In this document: piece by piece, positions 26,939 to 34,322 of the stretch
Layout of the letters: each line of letters opens with the position of its first letter
Numbering within the stretch: position 1 is the stretch's first letter
NCBI RefSeq assembly: GCF_016924655.1
Contig: NZ_JAFFJU010000001.1
Coordinates: forward strand, 124,001-188,000
Origin: Sphingomonas arenae
Lineage (GTDB): Bacteria; Pseudomonadota; Alphaproteobacteria; Sphingomonadales; Sphingomonadaceae
Reading direction: 5' to 3'
DNA: 64,000 bases
The notes under the pieces: model-generated
The model's database searches: none
Told to the model about the DNA's origin: nothing
Seen by the model: only the letters and a program-made list of their open reading frames with translations
Program-made: the position numbers and the translations under genes

Positions 26939-28516
26939 ATGCTTCAGGAACGTATCGAAACCGCCAGCAAACTGCCCGCGCCAAAGGTCTACAGCTACGC
27001 CCGCTGGTCGACGCCAGAGCAGGCCAAGGGGGACAGCAATCGTCGCCAAGCTGAAGCCGCAGAGAAATGGGCAGCAAGGCACGGCTATCAAGTCGACCTA
27101 AGCCTGCGCATCGTTGACGAGGGCGTATCGGCTTACAGAGGCGGCAACGCACTAGACGGGGGTCTCAGCCGCTTTTTGGAGGCCTGCCGACGTGGGCTGA
27201 TAGAGGAGGGCTCGTTCCTCCTAGTCGAGAGCTTGGACCGCATCAGCCGTATGGCGCCCCGCAAGGCGCAGCGACTGATCGATGACATCGTGGACAATGG
27301 CGTCACCATCGTCACGCTCTCTGACGATCAGCACTATACGGCGGAGCGCCTCGACAACGATCCCACGGCTCTCCTGATCGCCCTCATGGTTTCATGGCGG
27401 GCCCACGAGGAGAGCAAGACTAAGGGGCGCCGAGTGGCTGACGCTTGGGCCGAGAAGCGCCGCAAGGTCCGTGCAAACCCAAAGCAACGGCTCACCAAAC
27501 GCGGCCCCTCTTGGCTGGTGCCTACTCAGGACGGCTGGTGGCGTGAGGATGAGGTGAAGGCCGGAACTGTCCGCCGTATCTTCTCGCTAACTCTGAACGG
27601 CATGGGTGAGCACGCCATCGCGAAGCTGTTCAATGAGGACGGCGTACCTGTTCTAGGGAAGGGCAAGCAATGGCACCGCTCGACAGTGTGCAAGGTTCTA
27701 CGCAATCCCGCCGTGATCGGCAGGCTCATCCCCGGGCACATCGAGTACGCTGGCGAGCAGCGTAGCCACGTTAAGGACCCAGAACCCGTCGAGGGGGCGT
27801 TCCCTTCGGTAGTCTCGCAAGCCGACTGGCTAGCTGTGCGCACCCTGAAAGATGGGCGGACGACCGCCGCTCGGGGCCGTCACTCAGGCAGGCCCGTGGC
27901 TCACTTCTTTGCAGGGCTTGCACGGTGCCCGCTCTGCAATGGAGCCATGGTTCGCGTGAACAAGGGCTCCGCCAAGAAGGGTGGCCTTCCGAAGCTGGTC
28001 TGTAGCGCCGCGAAGACGCGGGCTGGCTGTCGTTACGTCTCAGTAGACGTGAGGCTGACCGAGGAGGCGTTGCTCAGCGGATGGGGGTGGCTCTTCGCAA
28101 ACGTTCCTGCAGACGACCCTTCGGGAGCCCTCAACGCGCAGCACGACGACCTGGACGCGGCGATTGCGGGAACTGAAGACCACCTAGCGGACCTCACGGG
28201 TGCCCTTGAGCGGGCCCCGTCGGTAGCGGCTGCGAGATCCGTTGCGAAGGTTGAAGCGGAGCTACGCACGATGAGAACGGCCCTCGTCGAACTTGAGGAG
28301 CGCAAGGCGATGGCCGACCGGTGCCTCATCGTCACCCGGCTGGCTGAGCTTCACGATCTCCTAGAAGATCAGGAGCGTCGGGAGGACCGCACCACGGTCA
28401 ACGCCGCCCTGAAGCTTAGCTTCGCCGGAGTTGTGGTCGACTACACAACCGGCCGGTTGCGCTTTCAGTGGCGCCAGGGTGGCGAAGCTGAGCTGGTGTA
28501 CGCTTGGGTGGAATGA
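26939..28516 (+). CDS. Large serine recombinase (integrase of the comM island)
   Basis: 525 residues. The ATG at 26939 with a GGAGG ribosome site five bases upstream is chosen over longer openings that run through comM. The catalytic domain starts YSYARWSTPEQ with nucleophile S24, followed by RQ, ESLDRISRM and the long E-helix. The recombinase domain includes GEHAIAKLFNEDGVPV and WHRSTVCKVLRNPAVIGR. A zinc ribbon (CPLCNGAMVRV...LVCSA...AGC, about residues 330-362) and a coiled coil (about 400-470) complete a classical large serine integrase. It lies 70 bp from attL and is the probable catalyst of integration into comM. Confidence 0.94.
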   Translation: MLQERIETASKLPAPKVYSYARWSTPEQAKGDSNRRQAEAAEKWAARHGYQVDLSLRIVDEGVSAYRGGNALDGGLSRFLEACRRGLIEEGSFLLVESLDRISRMAPRKAQRLIDDIVDNGVTIVTLSDDQHYTAERLDNDPTALLIALMVSWRAHEESKTKGRRVADAWAEKRRKVRANPKQRLTKRGPSWLVPTQDGWWREDEVKAGTVRRIFSLTLNGMGEHAIAKLFNEDGVPVLGKGKQWHRSTVCKVLRNPAVIGRLIPGHIEYAGEQRSHVKDPEPVEGAFPSVVSQADWLAVRTLKDGRTTAARGRHSGRPVAHFFAGLARCPLCNGAMVRVNKGSAKKGGLPKLVCSAAKTRAGCRYVSVDVRLTEEALLSGWGWLFANVPADDPSGALNAQHDDLDAAIAGTEDHLADLTGALERAPSVAAARSVAKVEAELRTMRTALVELEERKAMADRCLIVTRLAELHDLLEDQERREDRTTVNAALKLSFAGVVVDYTTGRLRFQWRQGGEAELVYAWVE

Positions 28517-28855
28517 GGTTGAGGGGTGGGGCACTGGCGAGCCTCACCCCCCTGAAACGATTACCCCCGACCATTGGAGAGGGAGTATATATTAAGGGAA
28601 CCCCTAAAGGCAGCACCTCCGCTTCGGCGTCCTACTCCCGCACCTGTACGACTTTACGGTTCACCTCGGTGACCTCCCCTGCCCCGTTTGATCCCGGGGC
28701 AAGGTTGAGGTCCCTGCGACGACCCTCGGCTTCTGCACTGGCAGGGGTGGAGCTGTGGGTCGTCGCACCCAGTCCCGGTTAGCAGCCGGTACATAGGCCT
28801 CCTTGTCGAGACCTTAGCAGCGCCGCAAGCGCACCCCATAGCAGAAGGAACCCAC
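28517..28855. other. Non-coding stretch with an 11-bp inverted repeat
   Basis: 339 bp between the integrase and the next gene with no credible ORF. It holds a short AT-rich block (TATATATTAAG near 28590) that could be a promoter, and TGCGACGACCC (28715-28725) repeated inverted as GGGTCGTCGCA (28757-28767) around a 31-nt loop. The latter could fold as a stem in RNA or bind a dimeric protein; function unknown. Confidence 0.5.
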
Positions 28856-29563
28856 GTGACAGACAACACCACAACTGCGCCTAGCGCGGCCCCAGAGCCG
28901 ACCGACGCAGAACTTGCCGAGCACTTCTCAACGTATGACCCGCTCGACGCGCCAAGTTCGGCCCAAGCCGACGGCGACGTGCGGCTCACCCTGCCGCTCC
29001 TCAGCGGCCTCTCACCCGCCCTGCGGCAAGAGGTGGAGGCCAAGCTGGCCCTAGTCCCGCTGAGCGAGCGCGAGGAAGCCACTCCCGGGCTCATCGCCGA
29101 GGTGCTGCGAGCCAACTCCCGCAACTACCGCGTCATGGCTGGGCTCGGCGAAGGAGCTACCCACACCCAGCGCGTAGACGTGCAGATCGCGAACCAGGTC
29201 CGCCTGCTCAGCGAGGAGGTCAGCCGCATTCAGGCGCTCCTAGATGAGGACCGGATGGTTGAAGACCCGGTCACGGGCGAGATGGTCCCCACTCCGCACA
29301 AGGCCGTGCAGGGCGACCAGCGCAGCGGGTACCAGACGCGCCTCCAAGAAATCCGCCACCAGTACAACCTCCTGACCGGCCACGAGGGAGCGAAGCTGCG
29401 CGAGGAGGCGATCCAGAAGGACATCGCTCAGTACCGGGCGGTCCGTGATCAGCTGTCGCGGGCGAAGGAAGCCGACGCCCTCGCTGAGAAGATGGCCCGC
29501 GACGCTGAGGTCCAGCGGCTGGCTGAAGCCAAGTTCCGCTTCAAGCGGTCCAATCTGGGCTGA
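28856..29563 (+). CDS. Hypothetical island protein, coiled-coil, first of a small-gene run
   Basis: 235 residues from a GTG behind AGAAGGA. The N-terminus is Thr/Ala/Pro-rich and acidic. The middle (LIAEVLRANSRNYRVMAGLGEG) may be a small helical domain. The second half is a heptad-rich coiled coil (VRLLSEEVSRIQALLDED, LREEAIQKDIAQYRAVRDQLSRAKEADAL) with a basic tail. Size and layout are reminiscent of small terminase subunits, but no helix-turn-helix could be identified, so this is only a possibility. Its stop overlaps the next start (TGATG). Confidence 0.5.
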   Translation: MTDNTTTAPSAAPEPTDAELAEHFSTYDPLDAPSSAQADGDVRLTLPLLSGLSPALRQEVEAKLALVPLSEREEATPGLIAEVLRANSRNYRVMAGLGEGATHTQRVDVQIANQVRLLSEEVSRIQALLDEDRMVEDPVTGEMVPTPHKAVQGDQRSGYQTRLQEIRHQYNLLTGHEGAKLREEAIQKDIAQYRAVRDQLSRAKEADALAEKMARDAEVQRLAEAKFRFKRSNLG

Positions 29564-29922
29564 TGTACTGCATGCAGAACCGGAGGGCTCGCAACGGGCT
29601 CCTCCGGCTTCTGAAGGCAGACCCTCCGGACCCCTACAGTCCCAGCTCACCTGCCTACGCCGAACGCCACCGGGAGACCTTCACGGCTCTCCCGGGAGGT
29701 ATGGTGCGGGTAGACCTTGGCGAGCCGGTCCATGAGAAGCCTCGCCAGCCCGTTACCGGATCGAAGGCTGTCACCGTCCACCCAGCGCCGCCCGCACTCT
29801 CAGTCGGCCTTTCAGGGGCTGTGCAGACGCTCTCAGAAGTGCACCTACCAATCCAAATGGTAGGTGACGTGCCGGCCAAGCGGTCCCGCACCTCGCACAG
29901 GGCAATCACCCGCAATGCCTAG
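29563..29922 (+). CDS. Small hypothetical island protein
   Basis: 119 residues, Pro/Ser-rich and basic, without a recognisable fold; begins at the ATG overlapping the stop of the coiled-coil gene and so is likely co-translated. NRRARNGLLRLLKADPPDPYSPSSP suggests a short DNA- or protein-binding N-terminus. The C-terminus is low complexity. Reality rests mainly on the overlap and operon position. Confidence 0.4.
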   Translation: MYCMQNRRARNGLLRLLKADPPDPYSPSSPAYAERHRETFTALPGGMVRVDLGEPVHEKPRQPVTGSKAVTVHPAPPALSVGLSGAVQTLSEVHLPIQMVGDVPAKRSRTSHRAITRNA

Positions 29923-29946
29923 CACAACAGCCAACCGGAGCAGACG

Positions 29947-30681
29947 ATGCAGGAACCTGTCCTCAGTTACGAGGAGCGCCTCAAGGCCGAGAGCATAGCT
30001 ACCCGACGTGCCCAAAGGGCGCCCTGGCAGAACGCTCATGCCGACCGGCTCCACCGGGAACGAGAGGCTAGAGCGATCTCCCGGGAGTATCGAGCGACCC
30101 AGCGGGATACCGCCAAGCGCCTGAAGCCGTACGAAGGGGTGCCTGAGGGCACCAAGCGGTGCAGCCGCTGCCGTGAGGTCCTCCCTCTCGACCTCTTCTA
30201 CGTGGTCCCAAGCGGCGCCCGAAAGTCCCGGTGCAAGCCCTGTGGGATCATAGTCACCCGCGAATGCAAGCTGCGGAAGCGGTGGTCTGGCAAGCCGACG
30301 CAGTCGCAAGAGCAAGCCATGGCGCAGCTGAAGCAGCTCGCCTCCCGTCTCCGGGGCGAAGGCGATGTCCGGATCACCACTGACGAAGGATGGGATGGAG
30401 CTATGTCTGAGCTGCAGAGGCTCTGGGCCCTGTCCGGCGACAAGACGTGCAAGGGCTGCGGAGAGTCGGTTCCACCGACCGGGATGCTGCCGCCGGGGCC
30501 CGCCAACTTCTTTCCGGGCAAGTGCCGCAGCTGCGCTCGCCGGGAGTTCTTCGCGCACTCGCTTCGGGTGTACGGTCGTCCCACAGCACCTCGGCTTCTA
30601 CCGATGCGCGACGGCACGTCGATCACGTTAGCTGAGTTTGTGCGCCGACACCGCGAGCGGACCGCCCTGTACAAACGCTAA
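29947..30681 (+). CDS. Double zinc-ribbon island protein
   Basis: 244 residues with two CxxC...CxxC knuckle pairs. The first is CSRCREVLPLDLFYVV...CKPC near residue 70 and the second is CKGCGESVPPTG...CRSCARREFF near 170. The spacing and the LDLFY/ANFFP elements resemble the treble-clef zinc ribbons often found before HNH nucleases in phages, but no HNH histidines follow. It is rich in Arg/Glu helices at both ends. A nucleic-acid-binding role is inferred. It is followed by a strong terminator hairpin. Confidence 0.6.
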   Translation: MQEPVLSYEERLKAESIATRRAQRAPWQNAHADRLHREREARAISREYRATQRDTAKRLKPYEGVPEGTKRCSRCREVLPLDLFYVVPSGARKSRCKPCGIIVTRECKLRKRWSGKPTQSQEQAMAQLKQLASRLRGEGDVRITTDEGWDGAMSELQRLWALSGDKTCKGCGESVPPTGMLPPGPANFFPGKCRSCARREFFAHSLRVYGRPTAPRLLPMRDGTSITLAEFVRRHRERTALYKR

Positions 30682-30687
30682 CAAGCT

Positions 30688-30720
30688 ACCCCCTCCCTGT
30701 TCTGTCTCCGGGGAGGGGGT
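30688..30720 (+). terminator. Hairpin terminator after the zinc-ribbon gene
   Basis: ACCCCCTCCC (30688-30697) pairs with GGGAGGGGGT (30711-30720) around a 13-nt loop, seven bases after the stop codon. The following tract (TCCCCTTCC) is pyrimidine-rich but T-poor, so efficiency is uncertain. Confidence 0.65.
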
Positions 30721-30758
30721 TCCCCTTCCGAGACAGCAACCAAGAGACAGACAGACCA

Positions 30759-31172
30759 ATGATCAACACCGTGGCTCCGGCCACGACCCCGGCCCGGCGT
30801 CCTGCGGGCCGTGAGCGCACCTGCGAGCAATGCGCTGCTACTTACCGAGCCCCGCGCTCTACTTCCCGCTTCTGCTCCCCAGCGTGTCGCAAACGGGCCC
30901 ATAGGGGCACCGCCACCACAGACACCAGAACACAGGACCTCCTCCACCGCTGGCTACTCCGACGCTCCTACGCTGGACAGATCGGCCCATGGAACAGCCG
31001 GAACCCCCGACGGCCCGTCTACGCGCTCACGTTCCCCCGGGCGCTTGCCCTGGCGGAGTGGAACGGCTGGAACCCGGGCGCGTCGATGACGGACGAAGCG
31101 TTCGCCAGTAGCCTCGCAACTCTTGGCATCTTCGGGCCTGATTATGAGCCCGTGCACAAGCGTCGGCATTGA
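30759..31172 (+). CDS. Small zinc-finger island protein
   Basis: 137 residues. A single zinc knuckle CEQCAATYRAPRSTSRFCSPACRKRAHR (given in parts: CEQC, then FCSPACRKRA) lies at residues 22-49. This CxxC...FCsxxCR pattern is common in phage and actinobacterial DNA-binding or translation-linked small proteins. A C-terminal helical part (FPRALALAEWNGWNPG) has no recognised family. It lies downstream of the double zinc-ribbon gene but beyond a terminator. Confidence 0.55.
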   Translation: MINTVAPATTPARRPAGRERTCEQCAATYRAPRSTSRFCSPACRKRAHRGTATTDTRTQDLLHRWLLRRSYAGQIGPWNSRNPRRPVYALTFPRALALAEWNGWNPGASMTDEAFASSLATLGIFGPDYEPVHKRRH

Positions 31173-31176
31173 TGGC

Positions 31177-31237
31177 TTAGCGTCCCGCTGACCGGCTCAG
31201 GTGGGTTGATAACCGAGACGGTCAAACGGGACGCTAA
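31177..31237. repeat. Long imperfect palindrome (possible recombination or regulatory site)
   Basis: TTAGCGTCCCG (31177-31187) and its exact inverse CGGGACGCTAA (31227-31237) are embedded in about 30 bp of further imperfect symmetry on both sides (GATG outside, GACCG and CTC inside, one-base offset). The 39-bp centre carries GGTTGATAACC. The length of the dyad exceeds a normal terminator and there is no T-tract. It may be a site for a dimeric recombinase or regulator. Confidence 0.5.
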
Positions 31238-31278
31238 AGCATCAGAAAACGGCAGATTACTGCGGGTTGTGAAAGCCT

Positions 31279-31331
31279 CAACGGCAAACCTCAGGTCTGT
31301 CTATTGTAGCCCCTGAGGCCCGTTGGTTTTG
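31279..31331 (+). terminator. Two-part hairpin, probable terminator
   Basis: CAACGG (31279-31284) pairs with CCGTTG (31320-31325) and CCTCAGG (31289-31295) with CCTGAGG (31312-31318), giving a 13-bp interrupted stem followed by GTTTTGG. It sits between the zinc-finger gene and the converging lipoprotein gene. A second hairpin, GCAGG-T-CCCCC/GGGGG-CCTGC at 31372-31395, may serve the lipoprotein gene. Confidence 0.55.
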
Positions 31332-31406
31332 GTACAAAAATCCGAGGCGGCATATACGCCAGCGAACGTCAGCAGGTCCCCCATAGGGGGCCTGCCTCGC
31401 TTCCAC

Positions 31407-31757
31407 TCAGAGATGCCCGTAGTCATCTACGGGATCGTACTCGTCTTCAGGATCGCCCGCTGCGGAACGGCAGCCCTCCTCGAAGGACCAGCTGGTGCCG
31501 CCGCAATCGTCCGGGTCGTTGATGTCGTGCTCTTCAGCCCACGCGCGACCAGCTTCGTGACCGCTGCAGTCCTCTGTGCAACCGTACCCGTCCACGCTGC
31601 CCGCCTCACCGTCGAGGCTGTCACGCCGCGCATCGTACTCGGAATAGGTTTCTCCACCCTTCTCGACGTCTTCGTCGAACCTCTCCGCCTCGGAGCTTCC
31701 GCAAGCAGACACCACGAAGCTTAGCGCCGCTACCGCGCCGAAAACCGCTCTGACCAT
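31407..31757 (-). CDS. Cysteine-rich acidic lipoprotein
   Basis: 116 residues from the ATG at 31757. A signal peptide ending in the lipobox LSFVVSA-C is followed by an acidic linker. A compact cysteine domain then begins GYGCTEDCSGHEAGRAWAE, continues DPDDCGGTSWSFEEGCR, and ends in DEYDP. The C-x3-C ... C ... C spacing with HEAG and SFEEGC recurs in small exported proteins of phages and plasmids. It is predicted envelope-anchored; function unknown, possibly surface exclusion or moron-like. Confidence 0.65.
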   Translation of the reverse strand: MVRAVFGAVAALSFVVSACGSSEAERFDEDVEKGGETYSEYDARRDSLDGEAGSVDGYGCTEDCSGHEAGRAWAEEHDINDPDDCGGTSWSFEEGCRSAAGDPEDEYDPVDDYGHL

Positions 31758-31800
31758 TATCTGCCTCCCCTGTCCGAGCAAAGCTGCACACTAGAAGATG

Positions 31801-31820
31801 TCTTGCAAGGTCTTACAAGA
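31801..31820. promoter_or_regulatory. Inverted repeat upstream of the resolvase (operator or res subsite)
   Basis: TCTTGCAAG and CTTACAAGA are inverted with one mismatch around GT, 41 bp before the resolvase start. Small serine recombinases commonly bind such dyads next to their own gene for recombination and autorepression. This is the only evidence. Confidence 0.45.
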
Positions 31821-31861
31821 TCGCCTAACCCTCTTTACGCCGTTCTGTAAGGAGTTCAAGC

Positions 31862-32536
31862 GTGAAGGTCGTTGCCTACTATCGTGTGTCGACTGCAGCT
31901 CAGGGCCGCTCAGGGCTTGGCCTGGAGGCTCAGAGGAGCGCCGTGGAGGCTTTCTGCAAGGGTAGGAGCTGCGAGCTGCTTACCGAGTACACGGAAGTGG
32001 AGAGTGGGAAACGCAATGACCGTCCTGAGCTGACGAAGGCGCTGCACCACGCAAAGGTGACCGGCGCAACGCTGGTGATCGCCAAGCTGGATCGGCTCAG
32101 TCGCAACGCGGCCTTCCTGCTTCAACTGCAGGACAGCGGGGCCAAGTTCGTCGCCGCCGATATGCCGGAAGCCTCAAACCTCACGGTCGGTATCCTAGCC
32201 TTGGTTGCTCAGCAAGAGCGGGAAGCGATCTCAGCCCGCACGAGGGCGGCTCTGCAGGCCGCGAAGGAGCGCGGAACGAAGTTGGGGAACCCCAATGGTG
32301 CCGCGGCCCTTCGGCGCACCGCTAACGGCAACAAAGCCGCTGTTACGGCGCTCCAGAGCGCAGCGGATCGACACGCTGAAGAACGCGCCTGCATCATCCG
32401 CCAGTTACAGTTGGAAGGTTGTACGTCTCTGCCCGCGATCGCAAAGGCACTCAACGACCGCCACATCAGCACTCCAAGGGGCGGCAGGTGGCACCCCTCC
32501 TCCGTGCGGAACTTGCTTGCACGGCTGGGGACGTAA
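31862..32536 (+). CDS. Small serine recombinase (resolvase/invertase family)
   Basis: 224 residues from a GTG with AAGGAG upstream. The catalytic domain opens VVAYYRVSTAAQGRSGLGLEAQ with nucleophile S10, followed by LVIAKLDRLSRNAAFL and ADMPEASNLTVGILALVAQQEREAISART. The C-terminal helix-turn-helix region reads SLPAIAKALNDRHISTPRGG then WHPSSVRNLLARLG. It is intact, unlike the related relic at about 36 kb. It may act in resolution or accretion of island modules rather than integration at comM. Confidence 0.9.
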   Translation: MKVVAYYRVSTAAQGRSGLGLEAQRSAVEAFCKGRSCELLTEYTEVESGKRNDRPELTKALHHAKVTGATLVIAKLDRLSRNAAFLLQLQDSGAKFVAADMPEASNLTVGILALVAQQEREAISARTRAALQAAKERGTKLGNPNGAAALRRTANGNKAAVTALQSAADRHAEERACIIRQLQLEGCTSLPAIAKALNDRHISTPRGGRWHPSSVRNLLARLGT

Positions 32537-32656
32537 TTAGCGTGGGCCCTGCTTTTTTCCACCTGCACATGGGCGGCGAGGTCACTATCAGGTCCAGCAA
32601 CGTTCTGGTACGGTCGTGCAACTTGGCATGAACTCTTTTCGGATTATGTAGGCCCT

Positions 32657-33214
32657 ATGGAAGCTGAGAAGACACGCGAGAGGCGGTCAAGCGACAAGGG
32701 CCACGGTAGGGGTGGAACCCTAGGGCATCCAGTCCAGTCGACGTTCGTCATCATGAAAGGCGACCGAACTACAGGAAGTACTGCTGAGCTTGGCGTCACC
32801 TTACGTGGAATAACCGAGCGAGGGACTCGAAACCTGTTCGTAAGCCGCAAGCCCGGCACGATCCGAACCGTTGCCTTTGTCAGTGAGCCCGCTGGCCGGG
32901 TAGCTGTGGCTTCGAAAGCCCGAAGCATCGTTCCGAAGCGGATGCCTGCCATCGAGGGTGACCCTCGTGACCTCGCGAAGAATCTAGGAGCGCCTCCCGG
33001 CAAGCCTCTCAAGGTCAATATCGCTCGAGAGGTCCTTCGGCACATTGCCAGCAGCGCCTCAGATCTCTTTCCAACCACCGAGAGAGCGGAGAAGTTCTTG
33101 CGATCCGAAAACTTCGCGGGAAGCAAGCAAACTGCCCTCGAGTTGGTGAAGGCTGGAAAAGCGACCACTGTACTCGCCCGTTTGGATGAACTCCGATACG
33201 GGTCTCAAGGCTAG
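32657..33214 (+). CDS. Xre/MbcA/ParS-type antitoxin of the RES toxin
   Basis: 185 residues. The C-terminal 50 residues (TTERAEKFLRSENFAGSKQTALELVKAGK, then VLARLDELRYG) fit the toxin-binding MbcA/ParS domain, in which a WL-like pair, a G-x-P/Q motif and a closing L-x-x-I/L-x-x-G recur. The N-terminal 90 residues are basic and not a clear helix-turn-helix, which is unusual for Xre antitoxins. It ends 35 bp before the RES toxin gene. Confidence 0.65.
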   Translation: MEAEKTRERRSSDKGHGRGGTLGHPVQSTFVIMKGDRTTGSTAELGVTLRGITERGTRNLFVSRKPGTIRTVAFVSEPAGRVAVASKARSIVPKRMPAIEGDPRDLAKNLGAPPGKPLKVNIAREVLRHIASSASDLFPTTERAEKFLRSENFAGSKQTALELVKAGKATTVLARLDELRYGSQG

Positions 33215-33248
33215 GTTGTAGTTCTATCCCTTGGTCGTACATCCAGAA

Positions 33249-33752
33249 ATGTCTGGGGTTGCTTACAGAGCAGTCTCCCTAAGGTATCACGCTCGAGCAC
33301 TGAGCCCGAGAGGTGCCCGCGAGCACGCGGGGCGCTTCAATCGAAAAGGCACCAGCGCTTTGTACCTTGGACGAAGCCCTCTCACAGCTGTGCAGGAGTA
33401 CTACGCGAGCGAGGAACATACGCCGCTCGTCCTCATCCCCGTGCGTTACCGTTTGAAGCGAGTCATCGATATTACAGGCGATTTAGCAGGGTGGTCAGAA
33501 GATTGGCAGCAGTGGGAGTGTGATTGGCGAGCCGCGCTATCATCCGCTGATGAGGTTCCAGACTGCGCCAGTTGGCGCTGCGGTGATGACGCTATTCAGC
33601 GGAAGGCTAGCAGTATCCTATATCCCTCGAAATACGACCCAAGTGGGACTGCTCTGGCAATCTTCACGGAGGATGCGGTGCTCGGCACCTGCACTATCGA
33701 GGTTCAGGATCCATTTGAAACCATCAGCGATGCAAACCCTCTCGGGGTATAA
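33249..33752 (+). CDS. RES-domain toxin
   Basis: 167 residues. The RES fold signature is present: VAYRAVSLRYHA at the start, the catalytic-type Arg, then GRFNRKGTSALYLGRSPLTAVQEYY with the conserved Arg and Glu. SILYPSKYDPSGTALAIF appears near the end. RES toxins degrade NAD+ and are neutralised by an Xre/ParS-type antitoxin, encoded here directly upstream. The ATG at 33249 is preferred to an upstream TTG. The pair may serve island maintenance or anti-phage abortive defence. Confidence 0.82.
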   Translation: MSGVAYRAVSLRYHARALSPRGAREHAGRFNRKGTSALYLGRSPLTAVQEYYASEEHTPLVLIPVRYRLKRVIDITGDLAGWSEDWQQWECDWRAALSSADEVPDCASWRCGDDAIQRKASSILYPSKYDPSGTALAIFTEDAVLGTCTIEVQDPFETISDANPLGV

Positions 33753-33782
33753 CGTAGAGGCCAGCCGCCGCTTGGAGCAGTC

Positions 33783-34259
33783 ATGACCGAGTCCAAAGAA
33801 GACGTGCAACCGGTAGATGCGACATTAACGGCTGAGCCGCCGTCGGCCTCACCGAGTGAAGATTGGTTCCTCCAGACGCTCGTTGAGTACGCCAACGCTG
33901 GGCTAGAGCTAGGGCTCACGCTGATGGTTGGCGGCACAACGGTGTCAGGCATATTGATCAACGGGAAGAAGTATTTCGAGAAGTTGAGCGCCGTGGTCCG
34001 AGAAGTAGACGGCGGCAATAACGAAGTCATGCAGACCATTGCCGACAGTTTCAGTGACCTCGGTCGAATATACGACAGGCCAGACGATGCTGCCGAGGAT
34101 TGGATCCTTCCTCCAGCTTCTTTTATCCACCTCAAGTCGGCCTATGTCTTCACGCCAGGTGGTGGAAGCCTGCCCAACGGCGAAGGCGTCCTTTGGCGCG
34201 GTCGCATTAATTCTGTCGACGGGTTCACTCTTGGCCTTCTCTCCCCTCGCGGTGAGTAA
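33783..34259 (+). CDS. Hypothetical protein with GvpU-like core
   Basis: 158 residues. The central part, GLELGLTLMVGGTTVSGILINGKKYFEKL, resembles the beta-hairpin core of the GvpU-like family (a target also seen outside gas-vesicle clusters). A polar N-terminus and a C-terminal segment (SFIHLKSAYVFTPGGG, then EGVLWRGRINSVDGFTLG) complete it. No gas-vesicle genes are nearby, so this would be an accessory protein repurposed in the island. It is 63 bp before the candidate nuclease. The family call is tentative. Confidence 0.4.
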   Translation: MTESKEDVQPVDATLTAEPPSASPSEDWFLQTLVEYANAGLELGLTLMVGGTTVSGILINGKKYFEKLSAVVREVDGGNNEVMQTIADSFSDLGRIYDRPDDAAEDWILPPASFIHLKSAYVFTPGGGSLPNGEGVLWRGRINSVDGFTLGLLSPRGE

Positions 34260-34322
34260 GCACGCAACGAGCGGGTCAGGAGCGCTCTGGTCTGAACTGA
34301 ACTGCTGTGCTGAACTACCCTG

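Noticed and set aside
26865-27091. The leftward comM fragment's frame stays open to 27091 inside the island
   Set aside because: Those extra codons are antisense to the integrase and show no ComM similarity; they only extend an accidental open frame past attL.
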